The notes: generated by a model not told the origin, from the sequence alone. A DNA stretch of 64,000 bases from Myotis daubentonii (GCF_963259705.1 NC_081847.1:75273469-75337468); one strand, 5' to 3'; shown: positions 46,016 to 56,404, numbered from the stretch's first letter. Translations and numbers: made by a program.

Positions 46016-47074
46016 CACGGGGGGAGGGGGCATCAAAGCAAAGAAGATATACAGACAGCAGATGAGCATATGCAAAGACGCTCCACTTCATATGTCATCA
46101 AGGAAATGCAAATTAAAACAACAGTGAGATATAGCTACACACCCATTACAATAACCAAAATACAGAACCCGACAGCACCAAATGCTGGTGAGGATGTGGG
46201 GCAACAGGAACTCTCATCCATTGCTGGTGGGAGTGCGAAACGGTACAGCCACTTTGGAAGCTAGTTTGGTGGTTTCTTATAAAACTAAACATACTTTTAC
46301 CATACGACCCAACAATCACATTCCTTGGTACTTACTAAAAGTGATGGGAAACCTATGTCCACACAAAAACCTGCAACCAGATGCTTATAGCAGCTTTATT
46401 CAAAATTGCCAAAATTATGAACAATTTGCTTCTTAGAAGCAACCATGATATCCTTCAGCGAATGGATAAACGGTGACACATTCAGACAATGGAATGTTAT
46501 TTAGCACTAAAAAAAACCCCATGAGCTATAAAGTCATGAAAAGACATGGAAAAACCTTAAGTGCATATGACTAAGTGAAAGAGGCCAATTTGAAAAGGTT
46601 ACATACTGTATGATTCTAACTATATGACAGTCTGGAAAAGGCAAAACTATGGAGACAGTAAAAAGATCAGTCGTTGCCAGGAGTTGGGGGTGGTGGGGGA
46701 GAGCGACTAGGCAGAGCACAGAGGATTTTTAGGGCAGTGGAAATACTCTGATACACTGTATAATATCGTAATGATGGGTACCAGTCATTATACATTTGTC
46801 CAAACCCATAGAATGTACAACACCAAGAGTGAACTCTAATTAAATTATGGACTTTCGGGGATTATGATGTGTTAATTTGTGTTTATCAATTGTAACAAAT
46901 GTACCACACTGGTTGTACATGTGAATAATGGGGAAGGCTATGCATGTGTGGGGTCAGGGGGTAGGTATATGGGAAATCCCTGTATCTGCCTCTCAATTTT
47001 GCTGTGAACCTAAAACTGCTCTAAAAAATAAAGTCTTCATAAAAATATAAAATACATACACGATAACCAGAAAA
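46016..47074 (+). mobile_element. L1 LINE 3' end inside the old hAT
   Basis: Contains 'gtggggcaacaggaactctc', 'catccattgctggtgggagt', 'gacaatggaatgttatttag' and an A-rich end near 47025-47060. It separates the hAT 5' end from the transposase part. Confidence 0.85.
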
Positions 47075-47565
47075 AAAACAATACCAGTTCCACTTTAAAA
47101 TGTCCTTGATGAAGCAATAAAACATACTAATTTTATTAAGTCTCAACCCTTGCGGACATGTCTTTTAAATACTCTGTGACAAAGTGAGAAGTTCAAGGGA
47201 AGTGTGATCATTCTCTCCATCTGCATTGGTTGAGCGAGTAAGCTGCGTCTAAGCCACCCCTCCTCTCACTGAACACCGTTTCTACGTAAAGCGTGGCTAG
47301 CAAACAATGGTTGCAGGTCTTCTTCTCTAAAGTGAACAGAGGGCCACTCACAACTGATACTGTTTGTTGCCAATGACAGAGTTTGAGTTTTCTGGGTAAA
47401 ATTAGAATTTTGGAAAACCTGTATCACCATCATGAGCTTACAATTTCCCAGGACTTGAAGACTTTTCTGGTGAGATTGGTGTTGAAATTATAATTTTTTA
47501 AATATTGCATAATGAAACGCGTCAACATGTAGAAGATCTGCACAAGTCCGTGAACTAATATTTTC

Positions 47566-48740
47566 TCCCCACCCAGTTTTCCTGAGATATAATTGACATA
47601 GAACACTGAAAGTTTAAGGTGTACAAGGTGATGACTTGATACACATTTATGGTGAAAAGGTTGCCACAGTGAGATTAGTTAACACCTCCATTACCTGCAT
47701 GTGTGTGGTGAGAGCACTTAGGATCTATTCTCCTGGTAACTTTCAAGTATATAATGCAGCACTGTTAACAACCGCGGCCATATAGTGCAGTACTGTTAAC
47801 AACCGTCGCCATGCTGTTCGTTAGGTCCCAAGAACTTACTCATAATTGAAGTGGGCACCCTTTGACTAACATCTCCCTACTTCCCTCACCCCACCACCAG
47901 CGCCTAGCAACCACCATTCTACTCTGTTTCTGTGAGTGTGGGTTTTTTAGGTTCCATGAATAAGTGAAATCATACTGTACTTTCTTTTCTCTGACTTATT
48001 TCACTTAGCACAATGCCCTCAAGGTTCACCCATGTTTTCACAAATGACATGGGATATCCTTCTTTTTTTATGGCTGAATAATATTCATATAGATGATATA
48101 GATATAGAGCACATTTTTTATCCATTCATCCATTGGTAGACATTTAGATTGCTTCTGCATCTTCGTTGAATAATGTTGCAATGAACATTGGAGTACAGAC
48201 ATCTCCACAAGGTAGTGATTTCATTTCCTTTGTATAAATATCCAGAAGTATATACTATATTGCTGAGTCATATGACAGTTCTATTTTTTTATTTTTAAAA
48301 GAACCTCCTGTTTTCTGTAGTGGCTGTGCCAATTTATACTCCAATCAACAGTGCACAAGGTTCCCTTTTTTCCTCATCCTCATCAATATTTATCATCCTT
48401 TATCTTTTTTATGATAGCCACTCTCACAGTGTGAGGTGATATCTCATTACAGTTTTGATTTTAATTTCCCTGATATTAGTGATGGTGAGCATCTTTTCCT
48501 GTACTGTTGGCCATTTATATATCTTATTGGAAAAAAAAGTCTATTCGGGTCCTCTGTCCATTTTTTATTGGATTTATAAGAATTCCTTATATATTGTGGA
48601 TATTAACTCCTTATCTGATATATGGATTTGTTTACCTTTGTTCTTGTTGCTCATACTTTTGGTACCATATTCAAAAAAAAGTGAACCAATATTCTCTAAC
48701 ATACCAAAACATTATGTTGTTAAAAAAAAAAAAAAAAAGT
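47566..48740 (-). mobile_element. L1 LINE 3' end, antisense, inside the old hAT
   Basis: Contains 'ttcctgagatataattgaca', 'tatccattcatccattggta' and 'gattttaatttccctgatat', reversed L1 3' sequence, with 'ttcacttagcacaatgccct' in the middle. An A-run at 48721-48738 sits at the right junction. Confidence 0.85.
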
Positions 48741-49071
48741 AAGCATGGGTAAAAGAGCCATTCAAATGCAAGAAAAACCAATGAATTTTAATGTAACAAT
48801 AGAAAAGTTTAAAATTGAGATGGTGTAAAATTCCACATCGCCATTAAACTTCAAGAAACTACCACCTGTTGAGTTTGATTTTGGTGTCAAAGAATATCCA
48901 CAATTACCTGCAAAGGCAATTAAAATACTTCCTCTCTTTTCCAACTATGCATCTGCATTTACTTCAACCAAACTAACATATCACAACATATTGAAAGCAG
49001 AAGCAGATAAACGAATCCAGCTGTCTTCTTTTAAACCAAACCTTAAAAAGATTTGCAAAAATATAAAATAA

Positions 49072-49305
49072 GCCCTGGCCTGTTTGGCTCAGTGGATAGA
49101 GCGTCAGCCTGAGGACTGAAGGGTCCCAGGTTCGATTCTGGCCAAGGGCACATACCTGGGTTGCGGGCTTGATCCCCAGTGGGGGGCGTGCAGGAGGCAG
49201 CTGATCAATGATTCTCTCTCATCATTAATGTTTCTTTCTCTCTCTCCCTCTTCCTTCCTCTCTGAAATCAATAAAGGAATATATTTAAAAATATATATAT
49301 ATATA
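49072..49305 (+). mobile_element. Ves SINE inside the old hAT
   Basis: Head 'gccctggcctgtttggctca', B-box-like GGTTCGATTC, 'aggaggcagctgatcaatga', tail 'gaaatcaataaagg' ending in a (TA)n tract. It splits the hAT just after its transposase stop. Confidence 0.92.
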
Positions 49306-49362
49306 TATAAAACAAGATTACTCTCCTCACTATTTAAAAAAAAATCATTATTTAGGTGAACA

Positions 49363-50106
49363 TGTGGTGGCTTTAGAACAAGTTCACACATTCTCCTCCC
49401 TTCAAGAAGTGGAGACTAACTCCCTTCCCCCAAGCCTGTGCTGGACTTAGTGAATCATTTCTAATGAATAACGTATGGCAGAGATGATGGTATATGACTT
49501 CCAAGGCTAGGTCACAAAAGGAACTGTGGTTTCCTCCTTGTTCATGAGTGGAGACGGCTCATGCTGCAGGAAGCCAGCTGCCATGTTGAGAGGATGCTCA
49601 AGCAGCCCTATGGAGAGGCTCACCTGGCAAGCAACTGAGGCCTCCTGCCAAGAGCCATGTGAATGAGCCATCTTGGAAGCAGTTCTTTCGGTCCCAGCTC
49701 AACCTTGAGGAGATCACAACCTATTAGAGATACTGAGATAGAACCATCCGGCTAAGCCACTCCTGGAATCTTGATCTACAGAAACTGTGTGAGATATGTT
49801 TATTGTTTTAACCCTACCAGACCGCTGTACCGATTTTTCGGTCATTTCCACACAAAGGTGGAATATTGGCACTAGATGAAAGGTAGATGAAAGGTAGACC
49901 TATTTTCTACAATGTTTCCAAGTTCCATCTTATTCTAACCACTTTTTTGCATGTAACTAACATTTTTCTATATCATGTTGGTTTTTTCTCTTTAATGCTC
50001 AGGAGCCCAGGTATAGGGGACAGTTAGGTTCAGGGCCTCAGGTCTGGTAGGATTAAGCCAGTAAACATTAAGCTTATCTGCTATGCAGCAACAAATAAAT
50101 AGTACA
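49363..50106 (+). repeat. MaLR (MLT1-like) LTR inside the old hAT, containing a piggyBac MITE
   Basis: Starts TGTGGTGGCTTTAGAACAAG and runs through 'ctgtgctggacttagtgaat', 'tatggagaggctcacctggc' and 'gaaactgtgtgagatatgtt'. After the MITE the LTR end resumes with 'gccagtaaacattaagctta', 'ctgctatgcagcaacaaata' and 'aatagtaca'. Target duplication is unclear. No coding sequence is attached. Confidence 0.75.
49812..50052 (+). mobile_element. piggyBac-type MITE, 241 bp, at a TTAA site
   Basis: TTAA at 49808-49811 precedes CCCTACCAGACC, and GGTCTGGTAGGA precedes TTAA at 50053-50056, giving 11 of 12 matching terminal bases and the TTAA duplication that defines piggyBac insertion. The interior is AT-rich, has the small palindrome ACCGATTTTTCGGT (49829-49842), and no transposase. 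It cleanly interrupts the LTR sequence. Nonautonomous piggyBac families are known from Myotis; I do not assign this one. Confidence 0.85.
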
Positions 50107-50240
50107 ACAGATAATGGATTTTATATTGTTTTCATATTTATTTTACTTCCTCAGTTTTAATTTCTAATAAGGTAAATATCAATAGATAGAAACCAATTAA
50201 ACAAAGGTTCGTATGGATTCTGTTTTCAAGAATATAAAGG

Positions 50241-50470
50241 GAGCCCCTAGATGATGTGGCTCAGTTGGTTAAGCATCTGTCCCACTTACCAAGAGGTTGC
50301 AGGTTCGATTCCCCATCAGGGCACACGCCCTGGTTATGGGCTCAATCCCCGGTAGAGGGTGTGCAGGAGGCAGCTGATTGATGTTTCTCTCTCATGGATG
50401 TTTCTCTCTCTCTCCCTCTTCTTCTCTCTTTCTCTCTCTCTCTCTCAAATCATTAAAAACATGCTTAAAA
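50241..50470 (+). mobile_element. Ves SINE inside the 3' end of the old hAT
   Basis: Head is diverged ('gagcccctagatgatgtggc') but the body ('gttgcaggttcgattcccca', 'aggaggcagctgattgatgt') and the TC-rich tail are clear. Target duplication AGAATATAAAGG and AAGATATAAAGG flank it. Confidence 0.9.
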
Positions 50471-50519
50471 AAAGATATAAAGGAACCCTGAGACCAAAAA
50501 AAATGAGGACTATTGCCCT

Positions 50520-51490
50520 AAATTCTGCAAATTTCCTCTTTATTAAACATCCCTCAAATTACCCCATGGGAAAGCACCAATTGTTTCCTATGAGGACCCT
50601 GACTGATATAACACCAAAATATTATCGGTAATAGCTGCTGTTCCATGTGAGGTATGCGTTATTTTATTTTCTTCTTAATGTTTTTTTTCTTCACTTTTAA
50701 AATTTTCTCAACAATAATTCATTATTTTTGTAATTAGGAGAAAAGCAACTTCCCTTCCAAAGCCATCCAAAGTGAAAGTCAGAGCTGTGCTTCTTTTAGA
50801 CAAGTCAATGGTTTCAGGGTGCCCTGCACACACAGGTGTCCACCATGCACCCAGGGGTGGGGGAGAGGTTTGCAGGGGCAAGGTGGGGCAGGAGTGGGGG
50901 TGGATGAGGTTCTCAACCAGAATAGCTCTTTCCCCTGTTTTACATATTGGGTTTCTGCATAATATTTTATGTAAAGAAAAGTTTCCACTGCGTAAAAAAA
51001 AGTTTGAAAACTTTTACCATGAGAATAACAGTTGAAGGGCTAAATTTAGGCTGTAGAAGAATCGCTAAAACTTTTGACTTTGAATAGAATTTCCATAAAG
51101 AAAACCCTACAGATTCTGAGAGAACAGACGCCCTGACACGTTAACAAATGTTCAATCTTTTCAAGGCAGGCTGGACCCATGCAGCTGTGGGAAGAAGTTT
51201 CAGTGAGGGATGAAGAGCCTACCCAGGGACCCCCAATGCAAAGGGCCCGAGGGCAGCAGGAACACCAGGGTTCATAAGGCCCAAAGAGACACATAGCAGA
51301 ACCTCAAGTGAGTGGCTCTCTTGTTTTCTAGGGAAAACCAAATGCAGGAGGTGCCGGGACCACCTGGTTGTTAGAAGCATGGGCAACTGATCTGCCTTCA
51401 GAGACAAAGGATCCGCCTTCAAGTCCTGGGTCTGACATGTGTAAAACCTGTGAGGTCTCAGCAAGGGCCATCACCTCTCAGATGAGGAGC
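50520..51490. other. Unassigned intronic sequence
   Basis: No repeat or coding similarity recognised, apart from AT-rich text near 50640-50740. Confidence 0.4.
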
Positions 51491-51494
51491 TGTA

Positions 51495-52300
51495 AAACGG
51501 GGTTTGAGAATGTAAAAGGATGCAGCCATTCTGGAAAACAGTCTGGCGGGTGTTTTAAAAAGGTAAATATAAATTTACCATATGACCCAGCAAAGCCATT
51601 CCTAGGTAACTCCCCAGAGACATGAAAACATATGTCCACACAAAGACTTGCACATAAATATCCTTAGCAGCATCATTCATCAAATGGAAACCATCTCAAT
51701 GTTCGTCAGCTGGTGAGTGGATAAGTAAAATGTGGTCTCTCCATACCCTGGGATACTATCTATAATAATAAAGGTGTAATATGCTAATTAGACCGGACCA
51801 CCTTCCGACGAAGCCTGAGCTGTGAGGGACGCCCGGTTCCTGGTGCCAGAGGGAAGCCAGAGCCGGCCGCAGGGGGAAGGAAGGCCTACTCTTGCCTCGT
51901 GCATGAATTTCGTGCATGGGGCCTCTAGTAGGACAATAAAAAGGAATGATATCCTGATATATACCACACCCTGGGTGTGCCTTGAAAACGTTATTCTAAA
52001 TGAAGAAGTCATCATGAAAGATCACATATCACATGAGTCCATGTAATGAAATGTCCAGAAAAGCAAGATGGAAGCAGAGAATAGATCAGTGGTTGCCTAG
52101 GGCTGGGGGTGGGGTGGGAACCAGGAGTGACTACAGAAGGGCACAAATTTCCTTTGGGGGTGATGAAATGTTCTAAGACTGGGTTATGGTGACGGATGTA
52201 CAACTCTTTAAATTTACTGAAAATTATTGAACGATACACTTTGAATGGGCACATTTTATGATAGGTAAATTAGACCCAAATAAAGCTGTTTTTAAAAAAA
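51495..52300 (+). mobile_element. L1 LINE 3' end, split by a Helitron
   Basis: Contains 'ggatgcagccattctggaaa', 'tatgacccagcaaagccatt' and, after the Helitron, 'caataaaaaggaatgatatc' and 'gatcagtggttgcctagggc'. Confidence 0.85.
51759..51928 (+). mobile_element. HeliBat-type Helitron, 170 bp
   Basis: TCTATAATAATAAAGGTG starts after an A and ATTTCGTGCATGGGGCCTC then TAG ends it before T. Between lie 'aatatgctaattagac' and a GC-rich body. It interrupts the L1 sentence 'ggatacta / taggacaataaa'. It is a short, nonautonomous copy. Confidence 0.93.
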
Positions 52301-52850
52301 TGGGCAATGGGAATGGGAGGGTGGGGCTCAGGCAGGTCTGAGGCCAAGAAGGGTCCCTGGTTGCCCAGACATTAGCCTGAGACAAGCAGCGTCAGAGAAG
52401 GAAACCTGGTGACTTCCCCAGCGCTGCCTCCCTCTGGAACGCCTCCCATTGCCCTGGCAGGTGGAGGAGGTTGACTCAGCCACAGCTGTGAGCTCAGGGG
52501 AGCGGGGGAGCTGCCATCCATCCCGCTGTGAGCTAACGCCCCAGCAGCCTCCCCAACACCAGCCCCCACCCCTCCTGCACACAGAAGCCATCCTGGCCAG
52601 CTGGGAGCAGCGGGCTCTGGGGTGCTGGCAGGAAACAGCATAGCTGGGAGAGATTGCCTGCTGATGGATGGCAGCTCCATATCCCTCCTCCAAGACCCAG
52701 CCACCTGTGGCCCCCCCGGGCACCTAGCACCACCCCCACAGCCTGCCCCAGTGCACAGTGCTCTGGGCCCCCACACTTACCTGGCTATCCCCAGAGCCAA
52801 GAGACCGGCCTGTGGGGCCTGGCACTTTTCTTTCAAATTTAATACATGTA
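52300..52850. other. Unassigned GC-rich intronic sequence
   Basis: No repeat or coding similarity recognised; the open frames here are short and unsupported. Confidence 0.4.
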
Positions 52851-52859
52851 CCCTTGGAT

Positions 52860-53160
52860 CCATCTCCTCGATTTTTCCACACCTATCCCAGATAAACATT
52901 TGCATGTGTGCACAAAACCAAAACCACTTCAGCAAAACCAAAACCACTGAAAATCTTACATCAATAAGGAACCAGTTTAAAAATCCTGGTGAATCCATAC
53001 TATGGAATAACATCAGTTAAAAAGAACAACACAGATTATTCCCCTGTAGTTTTATTGGCATGAAAACACCTCCAAGATATATTGTTGGGTGAAGAAAAGG
53101 AAATTGTGGAATAATGTATCCAGGATATCCTCACTTACACAAAAAAAAAGATAAAAAAAT
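52860..53160 (+). mobile_element. Old L1-like 3' fragment
   Basis: Contains 'ccatactatggaataacatc', 'ctccaagatatattgttggg' and 'gaaaaggaaattgtggaata'. Confidence 0.65.
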
Positions 53161-53489
53161 CCCAAGTAGCGCCTACTCCTCCAAGCCCACAGATACACAG
53201 GTAAATGGGGAAAATGCCTGGTAGGAAACACCAAACACCAATATTAATTTCAGAAGGGAGGGAGGGAGGGAGAGAGAGAGACATTTTACTCTGCATACTT
53301 CTGTGTTTAATTTTTTACAAGAAGAATGTTTGTGTATGTTCGGGTCCTTTAAAAACATTAGTCTTGTAAAAAACAAACTAACAAATGGAAAAAGTGTTTT
53401 GAGATGGTCACCGCATTGGTGCAGCGTTAGGGTCACTTTTTAAAGAGCTGTTAATCAAGGATCTTGTCTAGTTCTTGCCACTCCCCCTT

Positions 53490-53575
53490 GAGGGCCAGGC
53501 TCAAACCCCCGTTTTGCAGATTAAGAAACTGGACCCAGAGAGGTGAAGCCAGCTGCTCAAGGTCACACCAGGGCT
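53490..53575 (-). repeat. MIR SINE fragment, antisense
   Basis: Contains 'gttttgcagattaagaaact' and 'gctgctcaaggtcacaccag'. Confidence 0.65.
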
Positions 53576-53608
53576 GAGGGGCCCTGGTGCTCTTTCTAAC
53601 CAGAGCAC

Positions 53609-53657
53609 CAGGGGTGGGGGGTGGGCAGCAGGCGGAGGGGGGGGGGGGGGGGGGGAG
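53609..53657 (+). repeat. Poly-G / G-rich tract
   Basis: Runs GGGGTGGGGGGTGGG then a ~19-base G homopolymer (about 53637-53655). Such a run is hard to sequence, so its length is uncertain. Quadruplex formation is plausible. Confidence 0.9.
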
Positions 53658-54359
53658 CGGTGCCGACCTTCTGAAGCAGCACAGCCAGCTCACAGAGTCT
53701 CTGCAAAGGGAGGGGGAAATGGGACTTTGTCAGGGAAGAAGGGAGTAAAAGATGAAAGAGGAGCTGATGAACTATCGCCCACAACAAAAATTAGACATCA
53801 TGATGTGCCTCCCACTGAGTGGGATGGGCCTGCCACGTCACCCAGCAAATGGCACGTGGGAAGGAGCCTGGAGGGGTCGTGTCCCCTGAGCCTGGGATTT
53901 CAGGCTTCTGAGGGGGCTGCTCAGTGCAGGCTCTGGGCTCAATGCTTCCAGGAATGCCTCTCTGCTTATTCCCCAGGGCGCTCTGTAACAGGGCACAAAT
54001 GGAATTGTGCTTTGCACAGGCATAAAACCCAACACCTTCTAGCATAGTAAATGCCACCACGTCTCAGTTATTTCGTTGATTGCTTGAGCACCAAGCGTCT
54101 GGGTGTACAGAGGAGGAGCCCAGAGGGACCCAGGAAACATGGCTGGGCCGCTTGTGGGACAGCCAGAAAGGATTTGTATCCAAAGAGGGACCAGAGGGCC
54201 CAGAGACTGCTGAGGGTGAACACAGGACACAAGCATAAATCTCAGAGGCACAATGAGCAGGCGTGACCCCTCAGAGCATGCTCAGAGAGCACACTGGCTA
54301 AATCATGGATCCTCCATTCATCCTTATAGCAGGAAGCAAACCTACAAGGCCATGAGGCC

Positions 54360-54525
54360 AGTGGCAACAGCTTGAATTCTGGGGGTTCTGATCCTGGTCT
54401 GCCACCTTGGTCAAGGTTCTGAACCTCTCTGGGTCTCAGTTTCCCTATCTGTAAAATGGGTGTTTTATACTTGCCTCTTAGGTATCGTGATATCTGGGTC
54501 ATGGGACACATAATAATATAATTAG
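54360..54525 (+). repeat. MIR SINE
   Basis: Contains 'tctgaacctctctgggtctc', 'agtttccctatctgtaaaat' and 'gggtgttttatac'. Confidence 0.8.
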
Positions 54526-54869
54526 ATAAAAATATAACAACTACAGAGTACCCATAAAATGTGGAAACAGATTATATGAGTGTGTATATGTGTTTATATT
54601 TATTTACTCATTCACTTTGTAAAGTGAAAATGGCCTAGACAACATTGTGTATATTCTTCTGTTTCCAGACTTTATGAACGTAACGATGATTATTTTATAC
54701 ACATATAAATATATTATAATTTATATATTTATAATTACAACATAATGTTTATATTATATACTACTTTATATTATGTAACCACTGTATTATTTTATTTTAT
54801 TATATTATTACTCTATTTTATCTTGTTGTATGAGTATATATGTCTACAATGAAATGTCAAGAAATTCAC

Positions 54870-54960
54870 AGGCATTAATGTTCACAGCAAGTCCTGGAGG
54901 TAGATGCAATTATTATCCCCATTTTACAGAGATGGAAATTGAGGTACTGGAAGCGAACTG
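54870..54960 (-). repeat. MIR SINE fragment, antisense
   Basis: Contains 'attatccccattttacagag' and 'atggaaattgaggtac'. The hAT MITE next to it inserted at its end. Confidence 0.7.
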
Positions 54961-54967
54961 AGTAGGG

Positions 54968-55181
54968 CAGCCATGGGCAAACTACGGCCCGCGGGCCGGA
55001 TCCGGCCCGTTTGAAATGAATAAAACTATTGAAAAAAAAGACCGTACCCTTTTATGTAATGATGTTTACTTTGAATTTATATTAGTTCACACAAACACTC
55101 CATCCATGCTTTTGTTCCGGCCCTCCGGTCCAGTTTAAGAACCCATTGTGGCCCTCGAGTCAAAAAGTTTGCCCATCCCTG
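54968..55181 (+). mobile_element. hAT MITE, 214 bp, third family
   Basis: Left end CAGCCATGGGCAAACTACGG and right end AGTTTGCCCATCCCTG are inverted; the interior has 'gggccggatccggcccg'. Flanks GAGTAGGG (54960-54967) and GACTAGGG (55182-55189) match 7 of 8. No coding capacity. Confidence 0.9.
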
Positions 55182-55189
55182 GACTAGGG

Positions 55190-55578
55190 TCACCGAGGGA
55201 ATGCTTGATTGACAAAGTCAGTTTTAGACCCCTACAGTCTAACTTCAGAGCCTATGTGATTAACCACCCGCTACACCATCTACGCCTGCAGCAAAAGCTA
55301 AATGAAAGGGACCTGCATACCGAGCTCCCGCTCTGGCCAGGCACAGAGGAGGCACCTAAGAAATGCAAGATCCTGTGAGCACTGAGCTCTTGGAGGACAG
55401 ACCCGACCCAACCTGTTCACCAAATACCTAGAAAGATAATGCGCAAGAAGTAGGTTGTCAGTAAATCTTTCTGGCAAGAAGGGAAAATGATGATGTTCAT
55501 TAGCAAAGGCTGGGATTTTTGTTTCCCCTCAAAAAAGTCTAAGATGAACTTGGAGCCTTCCTAAGATGTGTGTGGTCA

Positions 55579-55624
<46 letters not shown>

Positions 55625-55730
55625 CAGCCCAGGCCTCTACAGCACAGAATCTGGGGGAGTGGGAGGGGGCAAACCCTGAGCAGAGGCACGAAGGCCCGGG
55701 CGCCGCCAGCCACCACGGATCAGAGTGGCC
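55190..55730. other. Unassigned intronic sequence with a (CA)n tract
   Basis: No repeat family except the microsatellite at 55580-55621; lies directly downstream of the first coding exon's donor. Confidence 0.5.
55580..55621. repeat. (CA)n microsatellite
   Basis: Pure CA tract, about 21 units. Confidence 0.97.
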
Positions 55731-55733
55731 TAC

Positions 55734-56081
55734 CTTCCTCGGCGTCGTTCCTCAGGGAGGCCTCCAGCAGGGCCACGCTGGCATCGAAGGTCACCTTCTT
55801 CCTCCGGCCGCCCGTGCTGCGCTTCCGCTCATGCTTGCGCTTGCGGTGCTGCAGGTCCTGCTCGTACTGCGCCCACTTCTTCAGCTGCTGCGCCCGGCGC
55901 TTCTGGGCGGCCCGCAGCCGCTCCAGCGTGGGCACCTTCTCCAGCAGCTGCAGCTCCGTCAGCAGGTCCACGTGGCTGGCCATGGCCTCCGCGCCTCCCA
56001 CGCCGGCTCGGGGCTAGCACGGTGCGCCCGCGGCCCGGGGAGCGCGCGGGCTCTGGCGGGGCTGGGGCCTCATGGTGGGGC
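55734..56081 (-). CDS. PPP1R16B: PPP1R16B (TIMAP) first coding exon with 5'UTR
   Basis: On the minus strand an acceptor (CTCCCCGCCACAG, 56094-56082) opens the exon, the coding part starts with ATG at 55983-55981 (context GAGGCCATGG) and the donor GTAGGC follows GAG GAA G at 55734. The 83 full codons begin MASHVDLLTELQLLEK, continue through a basic, coiled-coil-like helix (RAAQKRRAQQLKKW) and reach the PP1-docking motif KVTF at residues 63-66, just after a basic RRKK patch. The RVxF-type motif binds PP1c; its Thr/Asp neighbourhood (my recollection of human is Ser/Glu) is conservative. An in-frame TAG lies 12 codons upstream, so the ATG is the only start. The exon exits in phase 1. The coding exon and 5'UTR are very GC- and CpG-rich. 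Confidence 0.97.
56014..56073 (-). promoter_or_regulatory. PPP1R16B: Upstream ORF in the PPP1R16B 5'UTR (19 codons)
   Basis: If the acceptor at 56082 is used, the 5'UTR contains ATG at 56073-56071 (context CCCACCATGA, good -3 A) in the same frame as the main ORF, ending at TAG 56016-56014, 30 bases before the main ATG. It would be translated by scanning ribosomes before reinitiation at TIMAP's start. The acceptor choice is an inference. Confidence 0.55.
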
Positions 56082-56182
56082 CTGTGGCGGGGAGACAGAC
56101 AGGTGGACATGCTTGTCAGGCTCAGAACTCGGATCTGGTTATGCCACCCCGTCCGTGTTCAAAACACTTTTCCCCTTATTTT

Positions 56183-56400
56183 ATTGGGGTTATTTTTCTT
56201 CGTGTTTTTTATTCAGATAGAATTTCCCTGTAAATTGTGTAAATTTAAAGTGTTGATTTGATACACTTATATACTGCTATGCGATTTCCATTGTAGTGTC
56301 ATATTAGGGACCACCTCCATCACCTCATACCATTTATTGTGGCTATACTGTTATAACACACACGGTTGTTAACATTGTTATAACATAGGATTTATTGTTA
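56183..56400 (-). mobile_element. L1 LINE 3' fragment, antisense, old
   Basis: Contains 'gtgttgatttgatacactta' and 'gaccacctccatcacctcat', similar to the antisense L1 at 47.6 kb. Confidence 0.65.
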
Positions 56401-56404
56401 ATTT

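Larger units (their letters stand above)
45798..50515 (+). mobile_element. Old hAT (Tip100/Zaphod-like) transposon, broken and multiply interrupted
   Basis: Host element of a nested stack. Pieces in order: the 5' end 45798-46015 ('ggtcaaaactattttcataa'), a transposase middle part about 47075-47565 ('gtttgttgccaatgacagag'), the transposase C-terminus 48745-49071, a short piece 49311-49362, and the 3' end 50107-50240 plus 50471-50515 ('cctgagaccaaaaa'). The C-terminal piece still translates with gaps as a hAT dimerisation domain (for example EYPQLPAKAIKILP and RIQLSSFKPNLKKICKN). Stops, deletions and insertions make it a dead copy. Terminal duplications are not convincing. The family name is from memory. 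Confidence 0.75.
4411..55733 (-). other. PPP1R16B: PPP1R16B large intron (about 51.3 kb)
   Basis: The donor (GTAGGC, minus strand, 55733 downward) and the acceptor (CAG at 4413-4411) bound the intron between the first coding exon and the 71-bp exon. Most of it is transposons listed separately. I find no additional exon with protein similarity. Candidate regulatory blocks are noted near 5.6, 20.1 and 28.1 kb. Confidence 0.9.

Noticed and set aside
48455..48752. 95-codon open frame with membrane-like residues
   Set aside because: It is antisense L1 sequence; hydrophobicity comes from T-rich LINE text.
45798..49071. Functional domesticated hAT transposase gene
   Set aside because: Stops, deletions and two L1 insertions break the frame; only fragments of the dimerisation domain are legible.
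35332..50106. Intact endogenous retrovirus between the MaLR LTRs
   Set aside because: The LTRs at 34.4, 35.3, 39.9 and 49.4 kb differ in family and none is paired with internal coding sequence; one is a clean solo LTR.
55568..56261. Plus-strand open frames of 149-216 codons over the first coding exon
   Set aside because: They are shadows of the minus-strand PPP1R16B exon in GC-rich DNA, and begin in a CA microsatellite.
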